A DNA stretch of 64,000 bases from an uncultured Eubacteriales bacterium (GCA_900549955.1 URQH01000004.1:1-64000); one strand, 5' to 3'; shown: positions 34,801-45,264, counted from the first letter of the stretch. Notes: generated from the letters alone by a model not told the origin. Made by a program: numbers and translations.

Positions 34801-35704
34801 TGTGGACGAGCTGAAAAAGACCCTGCGGCCACTGGCGCTTTCCGGGCTGTTTTTCGGCCTTGGCGCCGCTTCGAAGTGGACTTGCTTCTATGCGGGCGGC
34901 GGGCTTGCGCTACTGTTCTTTGGCTCGCTCATCGCACGGTTTATCGATCGCAGACGCGCGCTGGCCTACGGAACTGCCAGGGAGCGGGAGCTGGTCGCCA
35001 CCTTCTGGAAGAACACGTGCCTGACGCTGCTCTGGTGCAGCCTGTGGTTCCTGCTGGTGCCGGGGCTCATCTATTTCGGCTCCTATCTGCCGTATTACAT
35101 CTATGAGGCAGGCCAGACGCAGGGCTATGGCCTGCGGGACGCGTTCGATACCTTCTGGCGCTACCAGAACTTCATGTTCTCGTATCACAGCGGGTTGACG
35201 GCTACACACCCGTATCAGTCGTCCTGGTGGGCATGGCCGCTGACGCTCAAACCCATGTGGTACTATTCCGGCAACGACGCGGCCGCCGGTATCGTCTCCA
35301 CGCTGACGGCCTCCGGCAATCCGGCCGTCTGGTGGGTCAGCACGTTTGGCGCGATTGCCCTGCTGCTGTTGCGTGTGACCCGGCGCATCCAGCCAGATCG
35401 GGCGATGCAGGTGTTCTGCATCGGCATTTTGGCCAACTACCTGCCCTGGGCGCTCGTGCCGCGCTGCACGTTCATCTACCACTTCTTTGCCACGGTGCCA
35501 TTTATCCTGATGGCGGCGGTCTATCTGCTCGAGCGCGGGGAGGAACGGTTTGCCTGGCTGTCGCGTGTGAAGTGGGTCTGGCTTGGGCTGGCGGTGCTGT
35601 TGTTTGCGCTGCTGTACCCCGGCCTGTCCGGGCTCCCGATCCCCGCATGGTGGGGGGCGATCCTCAAACACCTTCCGGGAGGGGCGCTGATGTATGGAGC
35701 GTAG
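31838..35704 (+). CDS. tandem GT-C glycosyltransferase (N-terminal sensor domain, GT-C module, PMT module)
   Basis: 1288-aa membrane protein. Residues 1-21 form a signal peptide; about 22-215 is a beta-rich extracellular domain resembling carbohydrate-binding modules. A membrane helix near 224-245 follows, then a first multi-pass GT-C-like module (about 265-690) with a DINCFMAWGNAV loop and YPPGY. After a short linker a second module (about 710-1285) begins, containing a beta-sandwich insert and a clear PMT/GT39 signature (YFDELYHARTAYEH, then ENSHPPLGKLII). It probably moves sugars from polyprenyl-phosphate donors to surface acceptors outside the cell. The gtrA gene overlaps its end by 11 bp. 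Confidence 0.82.
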   Translation: MRKIVSILLILCLFLPAAALADEGDHVSGENLLYNPEFTDSSDLLPLPVGWTLSAYDLNDSSVTTGLSVEEDGSVSVMLSNLIGNDARICQDVEVSADTVYRLRAYVKTESVSGGQGATLSIDNYSIDGCFCYSQPLTGTTDWTELSLYVLTGAQQTTMRVALRLGGYGMESSGTAWFSGVSLYACDDVASGTVIDLASAKGASSGGETSPEEPASGEKSLFAPIVLCSLAVLVALGVLYVHALRNEADGLGNPANRTASIWGVMAAAVLLRLALSLVFVGHSTDINCFMAWGNAVVTGGTSNFYTSGMFADYPPGYMYVCGALSWLSSLLGFPYGSAGMVFLFKLPGTIADLVSAYLIYRIARRQGIREIFALILLGLVALNPAAMFISGAWGQIDSVLTLGIVAACYLLLSGRYELCGAVYGLAILIKPQALMFGPLLAVAFLTQVFSGPDWKKRLVRTVLAVLAALAVLLVLSLPFRGTQDFWWLIGKYFATATSYDYASIEAFNFPSLLGLNWKPTDTEVLGVSYRVWGTAGIVLAVALGAVLYVYAVRRAGKQLPPAGERGALPSAGAEPRRPGALYLSAACSLGMMFTFGQYMHERYLFPALLLLLMAYLYERDRRILFSVCGISVTLLLNATFAMYIVDHQSLRGAAYDVVTFAGSAFEVVNFLYLLWISVDILIRDHICKPLPAPDRARPLPKLPTDNRLRYTRKDYVLLLGLTLVYGVVALTNLGTLSAPQTYWAPETPGETVTVSFPEETTVAEYWVYGNIANGGTMLLRAEDGHEESYEQLYDNMFRWHRVETWFTTRTVELQLYSGALKINEIAFFDEDGNRIRAQVVNPVGSQAALLDEQDTVPDSPSYFNGMYFDELYHARTAYEHLHNLSPYENSHPPLGKLIIAIGIAIFGMTPFGWRIMGALVGIAMLPVLYAFGKRLFHKTEYAFLCTALFAFDFMHFTQTRIATIDVYAVFFILLMYYYMYQYITMNFYVDELKKTLRPLALSGLFFGLGAASKWTCFYAGGGLALLFFGSLIARFIDRRRALAYGTARERELVATFWKNTCLTLLWCSLWFLLVPGLIYFGSYLPYYIYEAGQTQGYGLRDAFDTFWRYQNFMFSYHSGLTATHPYQSSWWAWPLTLKPMWYYSGNDAAAGIVSTLTASGNPAVWWVSTFGAIALLLLRVTRRIQPDRAMQVFCIGILANYLPWALVPRCTFIYHFFATVPFILMAAVYLLERGEERFAWLSRVKWVWLGLAVLLFALLYPGLSGLPIPAWWGAILKHLPGGALMYGA

Positions 35705-36176
35705 TCAGAATACGGGTGAGGTGCGCCGCACGGCGGTGCAGTTTGTCAAATTTGCGATTGTCGGCGCGCTCAACACGATCGTGGACTTTCTCGTGTTTCA
35801 GGCGCTGAACCTGCTGGTGGGCTGGACGTATCTGGCTCAGGTGATCGGCTACAGTTGCGGCATCATCAACAGCTATGCCTGGAACAGCAACTGGACGTTC
35901 CGGAACATGCGCACGCGCAGCGTCCGGGAGATGGGCACGTTTTTGCTGGTCAATCTCGTGTCCCTCGGCGTGTCGCTGGGGGTCATCTGGCTGTGCCGCA
36001 ATGTGTTCGTCATCACCGACGCATGGGTGGCGTCCTGGATCCCGGCGTTCCTCTCGTCGTTTGTCAAGGGCGATACCGTGTGCAAGCTCATCGCCACGCC
36101 GGTAGCGATCGTCGTCAACTTCATTGGCAACCGGCTGTTTGTGTTTCGGCAAAATCCAGATCAGAAGGGGGCGTAG
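35694..36176 (+). CDS. GtrA family membrane protein
   Basis: 160 aa, four predicted membrane helices, starting FVKFAIVGALNTIVDFLVF, with the NSYAWNSNWTF loop typical of GtrA. Relatives are thought to flip undecaprenyl-phosphate-sugars across the membrane. It is translationally coupled to the large GT-C gene, so it probably supplies the lipid-linked sugar. No gtrB-like synthase is in the window. Confidence 0.88.
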   Translation: MERSQNTGEVRRTAVQFVKFAIVGALNTIVDFLVFQALNLLVGWTYLAQVIGYSCGIINSYAWNSNWTFRNMRTRSVREMGTFLLVNLVSLGVSLGVIWLCRNVFVITDAWVASWIPAFLSSFVKGDTVCKLIATPVAIVVNFIGNRLFVFRQNPDQKGA

Positions 36177-36182
36177 CGCGCG

Positions 36183-37703
36183 ATGCTTGCGAGCGTGGCC
36201 AGCCACGGGCTGAACGGCATTGCTGGGTTTCCCGTCACCGTGGAGGCGGACCTGTCCGGCGGGCTTCCCGCCTATGACACGGTCGGCCTGCCGGATGCCG
36301 CTGTGCGCGAGTCGCGCGAGCGGGTCCGCGCTGCCATCAAAAACGCAGGGTTTTCGTTTCCCACCGCGCACATTACGGTCAGCCTGGCGCCGGCCGGCAT
36401 GCGCAAGGAGGGAGCCGTGTACGATTTGCCCATCGCCGTTGCGCTGCTCGCGGCTTCCGGACAGGTGCCCGCGCATGCCGCCGATGGGCTTGTAGTGTTG
36501 GGCGAGCTGGCGCTGGATGGGACGGTGCGCGCCGTTTCCGGCGTGTTGCCAATGGCGCTGAGCGCATACGGCTGCGGCATCCGCCGCATCGCCATACCGG
36601 CGGGTAACGCGGCGGAGGTCGCGTATTTGCAGGATCTGGAGGTGCTGCCGGTCCGCTCGCTTTCCGAATTTGTGGCGCATCTTAGAGGCACGGAGCGCAT
36701 TTTGCCCTGTCCGGTGCGCACCTGGGACGCGCATGACGTGGAATACGGCGCCGATTTCTCCGAGATCCGCGGGCAGCAGGGGGCCAAGCGCGCCGCCGAG
36801 ATCGCCGTGGCCGGCGGTCACAATCTGCTGCTGATTGGCACGCCGGGTTCCGGCAAGACCATGCTGGCGCGGAGCATCCCCTCCATTTTGCCGGAACTGA
36901 CGCTGGAAGAGGCGCTGGAGATTACCAAAATTCATTCGGTGACCGGCGCTACGCGGGAGACCGGCGCCGTCATGCAGCGGCCGTTCCGTGCGCCGCATCA
37001 CGGCGCATCGGCGCCTGCTCTGGTCGGCGGAGGCGCGCGCGCCCTGCCGGGGGAAATCAGCCTTGCACATCTGGGCGTGCTGTTTTTAGATGAACTGCCG
37101 GAGTTTCAGCGAGACGTGCTGGAATCTCTGCGCCAACCTTTGGAGGATGGCGTGGTCACCGTTACCCGCGCGGCGACCACGGCCACGTATCCGGCCGAAT
37201 TCATGCTTGTGGCGGCGATGAACCCCTGCCCGTGCGGCAATCTCGGCTCGCGCACGCAGCAGTGCCGCTGCACGGCCACCCAGATCCAGCGCTACCGCGC
37301 GCGCATCTCCGGCCCGCTGCTGGACCGTATCGACCTGCACGTGGAAATGCCGGAGGTCGGCTATACCGAGTTGTCGGATCGCACGCCCGCGGAGGCATCC
37401 GCCGTCATCCGCGCGCGCGTCAATGCGGCGCGGGCGCGCCAGCGCGAGCGGTTCCGGGAGGACGGCATCCTGTGCAACGCACAGATGGGCGCGCGGCTCG
37501 TGCGCAAGTACTGCGCGCCGGATGCGGAGTCGGAGTCACTGCTGCGGACGGCTTACACGCAGCTCAACCTTTCCGCGCGCGCCTATCAGCGCATTTTAAA
37601 GGTCGCTCGCACCATTGCGGACGTAGAGGGGTGCGAGCGCATCCACAGGCGGCACTATGCTGAGGCCATCCAGTACAGGAGCCTCGACATGAACGTGAGG
37701 TGA
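36183..37703 (+). CDS. YifB/ComM-like Mg-chelatase family AAA+ ATPase
   Basis: 506 aa. N-terminal ChlI-like domain (about 1-170), central AAA+ core with Walker A GTPGSGKT near residue 220 and Walker B LFLDELPEF near 302, and a C-terminal Mg_chelatase_C domain (SARAYQRILKVARTIAD). ComM homologues are branch-migration helicases in natural transformation. The adjacent dprA, 4 bp away, fits a DNA-uptake role. Confidence 0.93.
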   Translation: MLASVASHGLNGIAGFPVTVEADLSGGLPAYDTVGLPDAAVRESRERVRAAIKNAGFSFPTAHITVSLAPAGMRKEGAVYDLPIAVALLAASGQVPAHAADGLVVLGELALDGTVRAVSGVLPMALSAYGCGIRRIAIPAGNAAEVAYLQDLEVLPVRSLSEFVAHLRGTERILPCPVRTWDAHDVEYGADFSEIRGQQGAKRAAEIAVAGGHNLLLIGTPGSGKTMLARSIPSILPELTLEEALEITKIHSVTGATRETGAVMQRPFRAPHHGASAPALVGGGARALPGEISLAHLGVLFLDELPEFQRDVLESLRQPLEDGVVTVTRAATTATYPAEFMLVAAMNPCPCGNLGSRTQQCRCTATQIQRYRARISGPLLDRIDLHVEMPEVGYTELSDRTPAEASAVIRARVNAARARQRERFREDGILCNAQMGARLVRKYCAPDAESESLLRTAYTQLNLSARAYQRILKVARTIADVEGCERIHRRHYAEAIQYRSLDMNVR

Positions 37704-37707
37704 GCGC

Positions 37708-38856
37708 ATGCAAGCCATTGACGAACGGACCCGGTTGCAGCTGTTTGTGCACTATGGCGTAGCGGGCAACGCGCGGCAGTTTCAAAACGTCCGCCTGCAC
37801 TTTCCAGAGCTTGCGGAGGTCTACCGTCTGGCAAAGGTAAAGTCGCGTACGGCCTTTTCCTTTCTGCCCGATGCCGCAGCGGCTCGGCTTCTGCGCGCGG
37901 CCGAGGACGGTTTTCTGGACCGGTATGTGCGCTATCTCGAGGAGCACAACATTGGCGTGTGCTGCCACGGCGATGCGGATTATCCCGCCGTCTTGCGGGA
38001 GATACACGACGCGCCGCCGCTGCTGTTCTATCGCGGGCGGCTGCAGGCCGAGCCCCGGCTGCCGATCGCCATGGTAGGCTCGCGCGTCTGCACGCAGTAT
38101 GGGCGGGATATTGCGCAGCTGTTCGCTCACGATCTCGCCGCCGCTGGCTGTACCATCGTATCGGGGCTGGCCGAGGGGATTGACGGGTGCGCCGCGCGCG
38201 GCGCGCTCTCCTGCGAGGAGTCGCCGTATCCAACCGTGGCCGTGCTGGGGTGCGGCATCGACGTGGTGTACCCGGCGTCCCACCGCAAGCTGTTTGATGA
38301 GATCGCCGAGCGTGGCGCGGTCGTGACCGAGTTTTTGCCGGGCACGCGGCCGCTGCGGGAAAATTTCCCCGTGCGCAACCGGATCATCAGCGGCATGGCG
38401 CGCGGTCTGGTCGTCGTCGAGGCGGGGGAGCGCAGCGGCACGTCGATCACCGCCGGGTATGCGCTGGACCAGGGGCGCGAGGTCTTTGCCGTCCCTGGAC
38501 GGATCACGGACAGGCAGAGCGTCGGCACCAACCGCATGATCCAGCGTGGCGAGGCCAAGCCGGTGTTCTGTGTGGACGATATCCTGCAGGAGTTTCAGTT
38601 TGAGCCCGTCTATGATACGTTTCTGTCCGGCCCGAGGCGTGTGCCGCTTTCGACGCTGACGCAATCGGAACGTGCGGTTTGCACTGCGCTGTTGCAGGGA
38701 GAACGCAGCTTCGACGAGCTGGCCGACGCGCTTTCACTTCCGGTTGGCGAGCTGAACTCGCTCTTGACAGGGCTGCAGTTTTCCAACATAATTAAGCCAC
38801 TGTCCGGCCGCTTATATGCACTGGATGCGATCAGCACGCAGCTGGTCGACGAATGA
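37708..38856 (+). CDS. dprA: DNA processing protein DprA
   Basis: 382 aa. The Rossmann core from about residue 105 has MVGSRVCTQYGRD, VSGLAEGIDGCAARGAL, VAVLGCGIDVVYPASH and ISGMARGLVVVEA, all typical of DprA/Smf. A C-terminal winged-helix follows (about 310-375). Loads RecA on incoming single-stranded DNA. It follows the ComM-like gene and precedes topA as in many Firmicutes. Confidence 0.95.
   Translation: MQAIDERTRLQLFVHYGVAGNARQFQNVRLHFPELAEVYRLAKVKSRTAFSFLPDAAAARLLRAAEDGFLDRYVRYLEEHNIGVCCHGDADYPAVLREIHDAPPLLFYRGRLQAEPRLPIAMVGSRVCTQYGRDIAQLFAHDLAAAGCTIVSGLAEGIDGCAARGALSCEESPYPTVAVLGCGIDVVYPASHRKLFDEIAERGAVVTEFLPGTRPLRENFPVRNRIISGMARGLVVVEAGERSGTSITAGYALDQGREVFAVPGRITDRQSVGTNRMIQRGEAKPVFCVDDILQEFQFEPVYDTFLSGPRRVPLSTLTQSERAVCTALLQGERSFDELADALSLPVGELNSLLTGLQFSNIIKPLSGRLYALDAISTQLVDE
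38764..38792 (+). promoter_or_regulatory. possible internal promoter for topA
   Basis: TTGACA, 17-bp spacer, CATAAT inside the 3' end of dprA, about 80 bp before topA. Supercoiling-dependent topA promoters are common, so an own promoter is plausible. Confidence 0.5.
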
Positions 38857-38874
38857 TCGTCTGGAGGGTCCCGC

Positions 38875-40977
38875 ATGGCAGATTCGCTTGTCATCGTAGA
38901 GTCGCCTGCTAAGGCAAAGACAATAGGAAAGTTTCTGGGCAGCCACTACAAGGTCGTCGCTTCCAACGGCCACGTGCGCGATTTGCCCAAGAGCCAGCTG
39001 GGCGTGGATGTGAACGACGGCTTCAAGCCGAAGTATATCACGCTGCGCGGCCGCGGCGAGGTGCTCGAGCGCATCCGTAAGGAAGCGAAGAACGCAAAAA
39101 AGATTTATCTGGCGACCGACCCTGACCGTGAGGGCGAGGCCATTTCCTGGCATCTGGCAAAGATTCTGGGCCTGGATGAAAACAGCAAGTGCCGTATCGT
39201 GTTCAACGAAATTACAGCCAATGCCGTGAAGGGTTCCATTAAAAACGTTCGGCCCATCGACATGCGCCTGGTTAATGCGCAACAGGCGCGTCGTGTTCTG
39301 GACCGGCTGGCCGGGTATGAAATCAGCGAAGTGCTGTGGAAAAAGGTACGCAAAGGGCTTTCGGCTGGGCGCGTGCAATCCGTAGCGACCCGCATCATCT
39401 GTGACCGGGAGCGCGAAATTGCTTCTTTTGAGCCGGAGGAGTACTGGCTTATCACTGCACAGCTGCTTGAAAAGAGTGGCAAGAAGACCTTTGAAGCGCG
39501 TTACTACGGTGAAAACGGCAAAAAACGGGATCTGCACACCCAGGAAGAGACGCAAGCGGTGCTGTCGCGCATCCAGGGGCAGATGTTCCAGGCTGTTGAG
39601 GTCAAAAATGGGGAAAAGACGCGCCATGCCGCGCCACCGTTCACGACGAGCAGCATGCAACAGGAGGCGGCGCGCAAGCTGAGCTTTACGACCAAACGGA
39701 CCATGATGGTCGCCCAGCAGCTCTATGAAGGCGTAGAATTGGGGCCAAAGGGAGCCGTCGGCCTGATATCCTATATCCGTACCGATTCCGTGCGCGTGGC
39801 CAACGAGGCGCAGCAGGCGGCGCTCAGCCATATTGCGGAGCGTTTTGGCGCGGCTTATGTGCCGCCGAAGCCCAACGTCTATCGTGGACGTGCCAGCGCG
39901 CAGGACGCGCACGAGGCTATCCGCCCGACGGACATCAAAAACGTTCCCAGCGCCATTCGGGAGTATCTTTCTAACGACCAGTATAAGCTCTACAAATTGA
40001 TTTATGAACGCTTCCTGGCCAGCCAGATGGCGGATGCGCGCCTGGCCGTCACCGCGGTCACGTTCGATGTCAATGGTTGCACGTTCAAAGCCAACGGCTC
40101 GCGCGTGCTGTTCGATGGTTTTACCGCCGTATATACCGAGGGACGGGATGAGGCGCAGGAAAAGGAGATTGCCCTGCCGGCCATGGAACAGGGCGACCAG
40201 TTTGTACAGGACAGGGTGGAGAGCGAGCAGCGGTTTACCCAGCCGCCGCTGCGCTATACCGAGGCGACGCTGGTCAAGACCCTGGAGGAAAAGGGGATCG
40301 GCCGGCCGAGCACCTATGCGCCCACCATTTCCCGCATCATTGAAGTTGGCTATGTGGCGCGCGAAAAGAAACAGCTGGTGCCAACGGAACTGGGCATGAC
40401 GGTCAACGACTGGATGCAGGATAACTTTCCGAACATCGTAGACATCTCCTTTACCGCCGGCATGGAGCAGCAGCTGGACGGCGTGGAGGACGGGAAGGTC
40501 GAATGGACGAGCATGCTCGCCGGGTTCTACAGTCCGTTTGAAAAGACCATTGACGACGCCCTTGCAAGAGAGCCAATCCGCCTGCCAGACCGTGTTTCGG
40601 ATGTCGTGTGCGACAAGTGCGGCGCGCTGATGGTCTATAAGCTGGGCAGGTATGGCGAATTTCTAGCCTGCCCAAACTACCCGGCGTGCAAAAATACAAA
40701 GCCGATCGTAGAAAAGCTGAACGTGCCATGCCCCAAATGCGGCGCGGCGATTATCAAGCGCAAGAGCAAGAAGGGCGCAAAGCGCGTGTTCTATGGCTGT
40801 GAGCGATATCCAGATTGCGATTTTGTCTCCTGGGACAAGCCGGTCGAGATGAAATGTCCGCGCTGTGGCGGTCTGATGGTCCAAAAGAGCGGACGCAACG
40901 GCAGTTACATCGCCTGTACAGACAAGGCGTGCGGTTATATCCATCGCGCAGCCAAGAAGGAGAAAACGGATGAGTGA
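38875..40977 (+). CDS. topA: DNA topoisomerase I
   Basis: 700-aa type IA topoisomerase. TOPRIM domain at the N-terminus (LVIVESPAKAKTIGKFLG, then ATDPDREGEAISWHL), the catalytic tyrosine at about residue 300 in SYIRTDSVRV, and three C-terminal four-cysteine zinc ribbons from about residue 580. ATG 38875 follows GGAGG. Overlaps trmFO by 8 bp, a conserved pair. Confidence 0.97.
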   Translation: MADSLVIVESPAKAKTIGKFLGSHYKVVASNGHVRDLPKSQLGVDVNDGFKPKYITLRGRGEVLERIRKEAKNAKKIYLATDPDREGEAISWHLAKILGLDENSKCRIVFNEITANAVKGSIKNVRPIDMRLVNAQQARRVLDRLAGYEISEVLWKKVRKGLSAGRVQSVATRIICDREREIASFEPEEYWLITAQLLEKSGKKTFEARYYGENGKKRDLHTQEETQAVLSRIQGQMFQAVEVKNGEKTRHAAPPFTTSSMQQEAARKLSFTTKRTMMVAQQLYEGVELGPKGAVGLISYIRTDSVRVANEAQQAALSHIAERFGAAYVPPKPNVYRGRASAQDAHEAIRPTDIKNVPSAIREYLSNDQYKLYKLIYERFLASQMADARLAVTAVTFDVNGCTFKANGSRVLFDGFTAVYTEGRDEAQEKEIALPAMEQGDQFVQDRVESEQRFTQPPLRYTEATLVKTLEEKGIGRPSTYAPTISRIIEVGYVAREKKQLVPTELGMTVNDWMQDNFPNIVDISFTAGMEQQLDGVEDGKVEWTSMLAGFYSPFEKTIDDALAREPIRLPDRVSDVVCDKCGALMVYKLGRYGEFLACPNYPACKNTKPIVEKLNVPCPKCGAAIIKRKSKKGAKRVFYGCERYPDCDFVSWDKPVEMKCPRCGGLMVQKSGRNGSYIACTDKACGYIHRAAKKEKTDE

Positions 40978-42265
40978 ACGGCGCGTTGCCGTGATTGGTG
41001 CCGGGCTTGCCGGTTGTGAAGCTGCGGATCGGCTGACGCGGCACGGCATCGCGGTGGACCTGTTTGAAATGAAACCGCAGCGCCGGTCGCCAGCCCATCG
41101 AAGCGATGGGTTCGCCGAGCTCGTCTGTTCCAATTCTCTACGTTCGGACCGGCTGGAAAACGCCGTGGGGCTACTCAAGCAGGAGATGCGGCTGCTCGAT
41201 TCGCTCATTTTGCGCTGTGCCGATGCGACGCGCGTGCCTGCCGGCGGCGCGCTGGCGGTCGACCGCGAGGGGTTTTCGCGCCTCGTGACGCAGCAGATCC
41301 GCTCCAACCCTCTGATTTGCGTCCATGAGGGCGAGGTGACGGAGCTGCCGCCCGTGCCGGCGATTATTGCGACCGGCCCGCTGACGTCCGATGCGCTGTC
41401 TGCCAGGATCTCGGCGCTGGTGGGGGGCGACCTGCACTTTTACGACGCGGCTGCGCCCGTCGTGACATACGATTCGCTCGACCACGACCGCGTATTCCGT
41501 GCATCCCGGTATGAGCGCGGCGCGGACTATCTCAACTGCCCGATGACGCGGGAAGAGTACTTCGCGTTCTACCGCGCGCTGGTTACGGCGGAGACGGTGC
41601 CGCTGCACTCGTTTGAAACGCCGCGCGTGTTTGAGGGCTGTATGCCGGTCGAGGTCATGGCAAAGCGCGGGGAGCTTACGCTGGCCTATGGCCCCATGAA
41701 GCCAGTGGGGTTGGAGGTGAATGGGAAACGGCCGTTTGCCGTAGTGCAACTGCGTCAGGACGATGCGGAAGGCCGGCTCTGGAACCTGGTCGGGTTTCAG
41801 ACCAATCTGCGGTTCGGCGAACAGCGGCGCGTATTTGGCATGATCCCGGGGCTTGCACACGCCGAATACGCGCGGTACGGCGTCATGCATCGCAACACAT
41901 TCCTGCCGAGTCCCGGCAAGCTTGACTGCCGCTATCAGCTCAAGACGCGCCCGGGCCTGTTCTTTGCCGGCCAGATCACGGGCGTCGAGGGATATGTGGA
42001 ATCTGCGGCAAGCGGGCTGCTGGCCGGCGCGCAGCTGGCCAGGCAATGCCGCGAATTACCGTTTGTTGAGGTGCCGGCTACGACGGCGATTGGCGCGCTC
42101 GCACACTACGTATCCGGCTATGTGGGGGCTGATTTCCAGCCGATGAACGTGACGTTCGGCATTATGGAGCCATTGCCGGACCCGCCGCGCGGCAAGCGGG
42201 AGAGATATCAGGCGATGGCTTCGAGGGCGCTCGAAATCGTAAAAGAATTGCAAACGTCTTTCTAA
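40970..42265 (+). CDS. trmFO: methylene-THF-tRNA-(uracil-5-)-methyltransferase TrmFO
   Basis: 431-aa FAD and folate-dependent enzyme making m5U54. Nucleotide-binding GAGLAG at residues 10-15; FAELVCSNSLRSD near 46, TGVEGYVESAASGLLAG near 337 and the NVTFGIMEPLP region near the end are diagnostic. The start lies in the last codons of topA. A terminator follows. Confidence 0.96.
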   Translation: MSERRVAVIGAGLAGCEAADRLTRHGIAVDLFEMKPQRRSPAHRSDGFAELVCSNSLRSDRLENAVGLLKQEMRLLDSLILRCADATRVPAGGALAVDREGFSRLVTQQIRSNPLICVHEGEVTELPPVPAIIATGPLTSDALSARISALVGGDLHFYDAAAPVVTYDSLDHDRVFRASRYERGADYLNCPMTREEYFAFYRALVTAETVPLHSFETPRVFEGCMPVEVMAKRGELTLAYGPMKPVGLEVNGKRPFAVVQLRQDDAEGRLWNLVGFQTNLRFGEQRRVFGMIPGLAHAEYARYGVMHRNTFLPSPGKLDCRYQLKTRPGLFFAGQITGVEGYVESAASGLLAGAQLARQCRELPFVEVPATTAIGALAHYVSGYVGADFQPMNVTFGIMEPLPDPPRGKRERYQAMASRALEIVKELQTSF

Positions 42266-42268
42266 TTT

Positions 42269-42288
42269 GGGCGATTTTCGCCCTTTTT
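42269..42288 (+). terminator. intrinsic terminator after trmFO
   Basis: GGGCGA/TCGCCC stem with a TTT loop, then TTTTT. A possible -10 box TAGAAT for hslV is at 42293-42298 without a good -35. Confidence 0.85.
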
Positions 42289-42343
42289 ATGTTAGAATAG
42301 AGAAAATGTCGGAATACTATGGCGTTCGGAGGAGACAAGACGC

Positions 42344-42879
42344 ATGGAACTGCGCGGGACGACGATCATTGCCGTACAAAAAGATGGCGTATGCGCCGTG
42401 GCCGGCGATGGCCAGGTTACGATGAACAACAGCAACGTGATGAAAGCGCATGCCAAAAAGGTGCGCCGCGTGTATCACGACAAGGTCGTTGTCGGCTTTG
42501 CGGGCAGTGTGGCGGATGCCTTTTCGCTCTGCGAGCGGTTTGAGCAGAAACTGGAGCAGTACAGCGGCGCGTTGACGCGCGCTGCCGTGTCGCTTGCGCA
42601 GGATTGGCGCAGCGACCGGGTGATGCACAAGCTGGAGGCGCTGCTCATCGTGGCGGACGGAAAGGACCTGCTCATCATATCCGGCACGGGGGAAGTGATC
42701 GACCCGGACGACGGCATCGCGGCCATCGGTTCGGGCGGCATGTATGCGCTGGCGGCTGCGAAGGCGCTGCGCGAGAACACGGAACTGCCGGCGCGGGAGA
42801 TTGCCGAACGCGCGCTCAGGATTGCCGGTGATATTTGCATCTTTACCAACGGCAATATCATTGTGGAGGAGGTGCGCGC

Positions 42880-42883
<4 letters not shown>
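42344..42883 (+). CDS. hslV: ATP-dependent protease subunit HslV
   Basis: 179-aa proteasome-like peptidase. MELRG is followed by TTIIAVQKDG, so the catalytic Thr is Thr6 after removal of a five-residue propeptide. VAGDGQVT, GFAGSVADAF and IGSGGMYALAAA are family segments. Forms the core of HslUV with the next gene, whose start overlaps its stop by 4 bp. Confidence 0.95.
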
Positions 42884-44274
<1,391 letters not shown>

Positions 44275-44325
44275 TCGGGCATGAATGATCATCGAGGTTC
44301 AAATACGCCCGAGTGGAGGGCAAAT

Positions 44326-45252
44326 ATGAAGCGTTTCCGAGGATTGTTCCTCATCCTGTGTCTCTCATGTATGTTGCTGGTGAGCGCTTGCAGCACTGCG
44401 CCGCATGTCAGCGGCCCCGTGCGCATGGCGCTGGCGTTGGAAGAAGAGTCCGAGCTGCTGGTACTTGAGGCGCCGACCCCCACGGCCGAGCCGCCGGAGC
44501 CCACGCCGGAGCCGGCTGCCGAGCCTGTGGCGCTGTCTATCGAAGCGGAGACTGAGGTCCCGCAAACGGACGAAGCTGCTGCCGGCACTGCGGCTCCCAC
44601 AGATGCTGCCGGCTCCTCTGAGGAGCCGACCGCCAAACCCACGTTGAAGCCGACGGCAAAACCCACGGCAAAGCCTACTGCGAAACCGACGGCAAAGCCG
44701 ACCGCAAAGCCCACGGCGAAACCGACGGCAAAGCCTACTGCGACGCCGAAACCCACCGCCACGGTGGAACTGCCGGAAGTGATATCGCCCACGCCGGTAC
44801 AGACGCCGGAGCCCGTAACGGACGGCACGACGCCGAAACCGGATGATTCGACGCAGGCCGGCGCCTCGTCCGGCAAGTACTCGCTCGAAGAGCTGGAACT
44901 GGCCGCAAAGGTTGCCTATCTGGAGGCAAAGGGAAAGGGCGAAGAGGCGTATCGCGCCGTTCTGAGCGTCATTTACCACCGCTGTAATTCCTCGGCCTTT
45001 GGCGGCGGCGTGACGTCCATCTCGACAGAGGTCTATCGCAAGAGCCAGTTTTCGGTGATCGGACACAGCCAGTTTGAGACGATGGATCCCCCGGATGACA
45101 TTGTGGACTATGCGTACGACGTGTTTTGCAACGACAACCCGAACGTACCCTCCGGCGTGCTGTTTTTCCGTGCGGAGAGACTGGGCCTCGAGTGGGGAGA
45201 CAAGACATATTACAAGACGATTGGCGGCAACGCCTTCTACTATGGAAGCTGA
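44326..45252 (+). CDS. SleB-like cell wall hydrolase lipoprotein
   Basis: 308 aa. Lipoprotein signal with lipobox VSAC, Cys22 as lipidation site. A Pro/Glu and then TAKP-repeat linker (about 45-185) precedes a Hydrolase_2/SleB domain (about 190-308): VAYLEAKGKGEEAYRAVLSV with the likely catalytic Glu, and the terminal FFRAERLGLEWGDK segment. It probably cuts peptidoglycan outside the membrane. ATG 44326 follows GGAGGG. SleB relatives act in spore germination and wall turnover; which applies is open. Confidence 0.8.
   Translation: MKRFRGLFLILCLSCMLLVSACSTAPHVSGPVRMALALEEESELLVLEAPTPTAEPPEPTPEPAAEPVALSIEAETEVPQTDEAAAGTAAPTDAAGSSEEPTAKPTLKPTAKPTAKPTAKPTAKPTAKPTAKPTAKPTATPKPTATVELPEVISPTPVQTPEPVTDGTTPKPDDSTQAGASSGKYSLEELELAAKVAYLEAKGKGEEAYRAVLSVIYHRCNSSAFGGGVTSISTEVYRKSQFSVIGHSQFETMDPPDDIVDYAYDVFCNDNPNVPSGVLFFRAERLGLEWGDKTYYKTIGGNAFYYGS
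44629..44746 (+). repeat. 12-bp tandem repeat encoding TAKP
   Basis: Eight TAKP units plus one TLKP and a terminal TATPKP variant in the wall-spanning linker of the SleB-like lipoprotein. DNA copies differ at third positions. Confidence 0.9.
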
Positions 45253-45264
45253 CGAAGGAGAAGT

